Below the pieces are notes generated by a model. That model worked only from the letters and a program-made list of their open reading frames with translations, was not told the DNA's origin and made no database searches. From assembly GCF_045679555.1 (NCBI RefSeq), contig NC_092098.1, forward strand, positions 17,249,038 to 17,313,037: 64,000 nt of DNA. Direction: 5' to 3'. The stretch comes from Salvelinus alpinus. Lineage: Eukaryota > Chordata > Actinopteri > Salmoniformes > Salmonidae. Position 1 is the stretch's first letter; every line of letters starts with the position of its first letter. Positions 61,608 through 64,000 of the stretch are shown here, piece after piece. Made by a program: the position numbers and the translations under genes.

Positions 61608-61980
61608 TGTCACTTTCTGACCCTAGTTCTTGTGTTAATTCTTTGTTTTAGTGTGGTCAGGGCGTGAGTTGGGTGGGTTATCTATGTTTTGTGTTTCTAT
61701 GTTGGGTTTCTCGTTTGGCCTGATAGGGTTCTCAATCAGAGGCAGGTGTTAGTCATTGTCTCTGATTGGGAACCATATTTAAGTAGCTTGTTTTCTGTTG
61801 TGTTTTGTGGGTGGTTGTCTTCCGTGTCTGTGTGTTCCACACGGAACTGTTTCGGTTTTCGTTCGTTCAGTTTATTGTTTTGTAATTCAGTGTTCAGTTT
61901 GTTCTATTAAAGTTTCATCATGAACACTTACCACGCTGTGCTTTGGTCCTCCTCTCTTTCTCCCAAAGAAGATCGTTACA
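61608..61980 (+). mobile_element. Solo LTR, 373 bases
   Basis: It runs from TGTCACTTTCTGACC to GAAGATCGTTACA, with five-base duplications ATACT at 61603-61607 and 61981-61985. TCTATTAAAGTTTC near the end resembles a variant poly(A) signal (ATTAAA). It is a fossil; clean ends suggest it is not very old. Confidence 0.88.
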
Positions 61981-61985
61981 ATACT

Positions 61986-63869
61986 TGTCATTTTTTATAG
62001 ATATTCACCATTTTATTGGTTTTCCTGTATCTGTGCATGATCACAGATCATTGTAGAAAAGTTGTATTAATCGTATGTACAGGATACACATGGTCCAACG
62101 AAATGCTTACTTGCAGGTTCATTCTCGACACTGAAACAACAATAAGAAATAAAAGCTAATACGGATATAAAATAAATGGCTCAGTAGAATGGAACACATT
62201 TTAGAATCCCCAAGTGAGGGACATCAAGGAGATTAACATTCAAAAGCTTGTTCAGTACACCTCATTCAACTAATTGTGGTCTAAATTTTAGACGATGAAT
62301 AGTTGAACATACATGGTGTTTGCTTGGTAGGAATAAAGACTTGTACATAGCAGAAATCATCCACGTCTGTATTTTAGAATGAGCTTCATATGTTATAATG
62401 AGCTGACAATTCTGCATGATAGAGAATAACATGTGTGAATCTACTTCTAACATAGCGATGTTGCACACTGCTGAATAAACTCCTGGATAGGGTGATTTTC
62501 ATGGTGGATGGGAAGTTCCCAAGTTCTTTACATCTGTCTGGGTGATGGGGTGGGATGTGCTTCAACCTGAGGCGAACAGAGCAGACATATAAGGCCAAGG
62601 GAGGAGAAATGAACCTCACTGCTCAAATTTGAGTGCTGGTTCAAGTTGCTGAGAACCACAAATAGCTTTGTTAATGTGCAATGGTTTTGTAGACAGTTTT
62701 ACATATTCATAGGCTTGATCAAGTTGTCACTGATTTACTTTTATTTAATAATTTCATTATTTAAAAAAATGTCTTTGTATGCAATGGTGAAACACGAGGG
62801 GAGGGGAAAGTGACAAGAAGAAAGTTGTATGCACTGTATGCATTTACTGATCATGTAAGAATGCACAAATAACTTGGCTGGCTAACAAGCCTAGATTGAA
62901 CAGAACATGGTGTCATGACGTTGGCCTAAGGGGGGAGGTTTATGACCCCCATAAATACCTTCCCCTTTTTCCTTTCTCTACTCTACCGATGTGACTATTG
63001 AAAATCCCTTTGTTAACCTTGAGAGAGAGTTTGATGACATCAAAAGATGGGAAACGGAGCCATATTTCGGTAATACAACCAGTTGAAAATATGCGTTGGG
63101 ACTTAATGAATATGATGTCAGTTCAGTTGGCATCTGAGACAGGATTAGCTTAATCAGGTAATATGAATTACAGAGAAATTATTTTATAGAATAGCATGTC
63201 ATATCACTTAATCCGGCATAGCCGAAGACACGACAACGGCTATCTGCATTTCCTATGTTTTTAATCAGATGTCATTAAAATGTCAAATCTCTAAACCAGT
63301 CTTTTTTGTCCTGCCAATGCCATGGATTGAAATGAACGCATCAGTTGCAATCTGTCCCTGAAAACAAATGAACAAAAAGATTTGCTACATTTCTCATTAG
63401 CTGCCTATAAAGTTCACCAATACAGGATTTTTTTAAAACTGTCCGGGTCTTCACAGTTGACACCGCTAATTTTACGATTAGTTAGTCATCCCTAAACAGC
63501 TGATAACCAGGATGAGATCGCCTGCTAGCTAGCCATCGTGTCCGACGAGCTATGAATGGGAAGCGGTGTTTCACCGCGAGGCATCCTGTGCTAGTGTATC
63601 ATGCCCATTAGCTTGGCTAGCAGGCTGATAAACAGCAGTGACTCAACATTTGAATTCAAAATTCATGTTAAAGTAATTTGTTGAATAAATAAACGTAATA
63701 CTTGCATTTTACAAAGTTATTCCTTATTCCTCTGGAACATTTTCTCCCAAGCCGGGACTTCAGTCCGCCATTAATTCAGAAGTTTTGGTAATTTTCGCTG
63801 TGTCGCAAGGTTTTATGGGATAGCCTCCCCGGTGAAGGGAACGAAAATGTATGATCCCTTGTGTGCTTT
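61986..63869. other. No gene recognised
   Basis: A LINE tail relic lies at about 62,080-62,165 (GTCCAACGAAATGCTTACTT). The rest is AT-rich with no domain-bearing frame and may be glra4 intron. Confidence 0.35.
62080..62165 (-). mobile_element. LINE 3' tail relic
   Basis: TCCAACGAAATGCTTACTTG resembles the tail region of the LINE at 58051 (GTGAAATGCTTACTTACAAG). It is short and diverged. Confidence 0.45.
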
Positions 63870-64000
63870 TGTCACATCCTGACCATAGAAAGCCTGTATT
63901 GTCTATGGTAGAGTAGGTCAGGGCGTGACTAGGGTTTTTTAGTCTAGTTTATTATTTGAATGTGGGGTTCCAGGTTTATTTTTCTATGTTGGTGTTTGTG
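63870..64000 (+). mobile_element. Start of an LTR, cut by the window end
   Basis: TGTCACATCCTGACCATAG, then GGTCAGGGCGTGAC, resembles the start of the LTR at 61608 (TGTCACTTTCTGACC; GGTCAGGGCGTGAG). Only 131 bases are visible, so solo or full element cannot be told. Confidence 0.65.

Noticed and set aside
51516-64000. Search for upstream glycine receptor exons
   Set aside because: No M1-M3 or Cys-loop text was seen on the minus strand; the stretch is mostly repeats.

Overview
The window is a vertebrate nuclear locus from a salmonid fish (trout, salmon or charr group). The evidence is spliced genes with GT-AG introns and the typical salmonid repeat load: several Tc1-like transposons with long inverted repeats, tRNA-headed SINEs whose tails match an L2-type LINE, that L2 LINE itself, and solo LTRs. 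More than half of the window is recognisable mobile DNA.

Layout. (1) 1-12,440: nufip2 on the minus strand. All four coding exons can be placed (597 codons plus stop), including a 33-nt micro-exon. Its second intron holds a hAT-type element nested inside another copy of the same family. The long flank beyond the stop carries a Tc1 element and a fold-back MITE. (2) 12,440-26,480: no secure gene. It holds two SINEs, a solo LTR, an L2 LINE probably inserted in an older L2, the 3' part of another LINE and a Tc1 fragment. (3) 26,488-43,150: a decayed copy of the dystrophin-related protein 2 gene (drp2) on the plus strand. Fifteen exon pieces can be read by similarity, some intact with good splice sites and others with stops or frameshifts. 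A Tc1 element with a long open transposase frame sits inside the WW-domain exon. The introns are full of hAT, Tc1, LINE, SINE and solo-LTR insertions. (4) 47,899-49,600: an intact five-exon ribosomal protein gene, rpl36a (eL42), plus strand. (5) 50,637-51,515: the last coding exon of a glycine receptor alpha subunit, most like glra4, on the minus strand and tail-to-tail with rpl36a. (6) 51,516-64,000: probably glra4 intron and flank, filled with Tc1, a tandem array, a CTGCAG-rich element, a hAT copy, a LINE broken by a solo LTR, and two further LTRs.

DRP2, RPL36A and GLRA4 all lie in Xq22 in human, so the right part of the window looks like an Xq22-equivalent block. The dead drp2 is probably one of two copies left by the salmonid genome duplication (inference). 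I found no CRISPR, operon or unknown multi-gene system. The most informative structures are the drp2 graveyard with its transposon insertion, and the SINE-carrying hAT family with an empty-site copy in the same locus.
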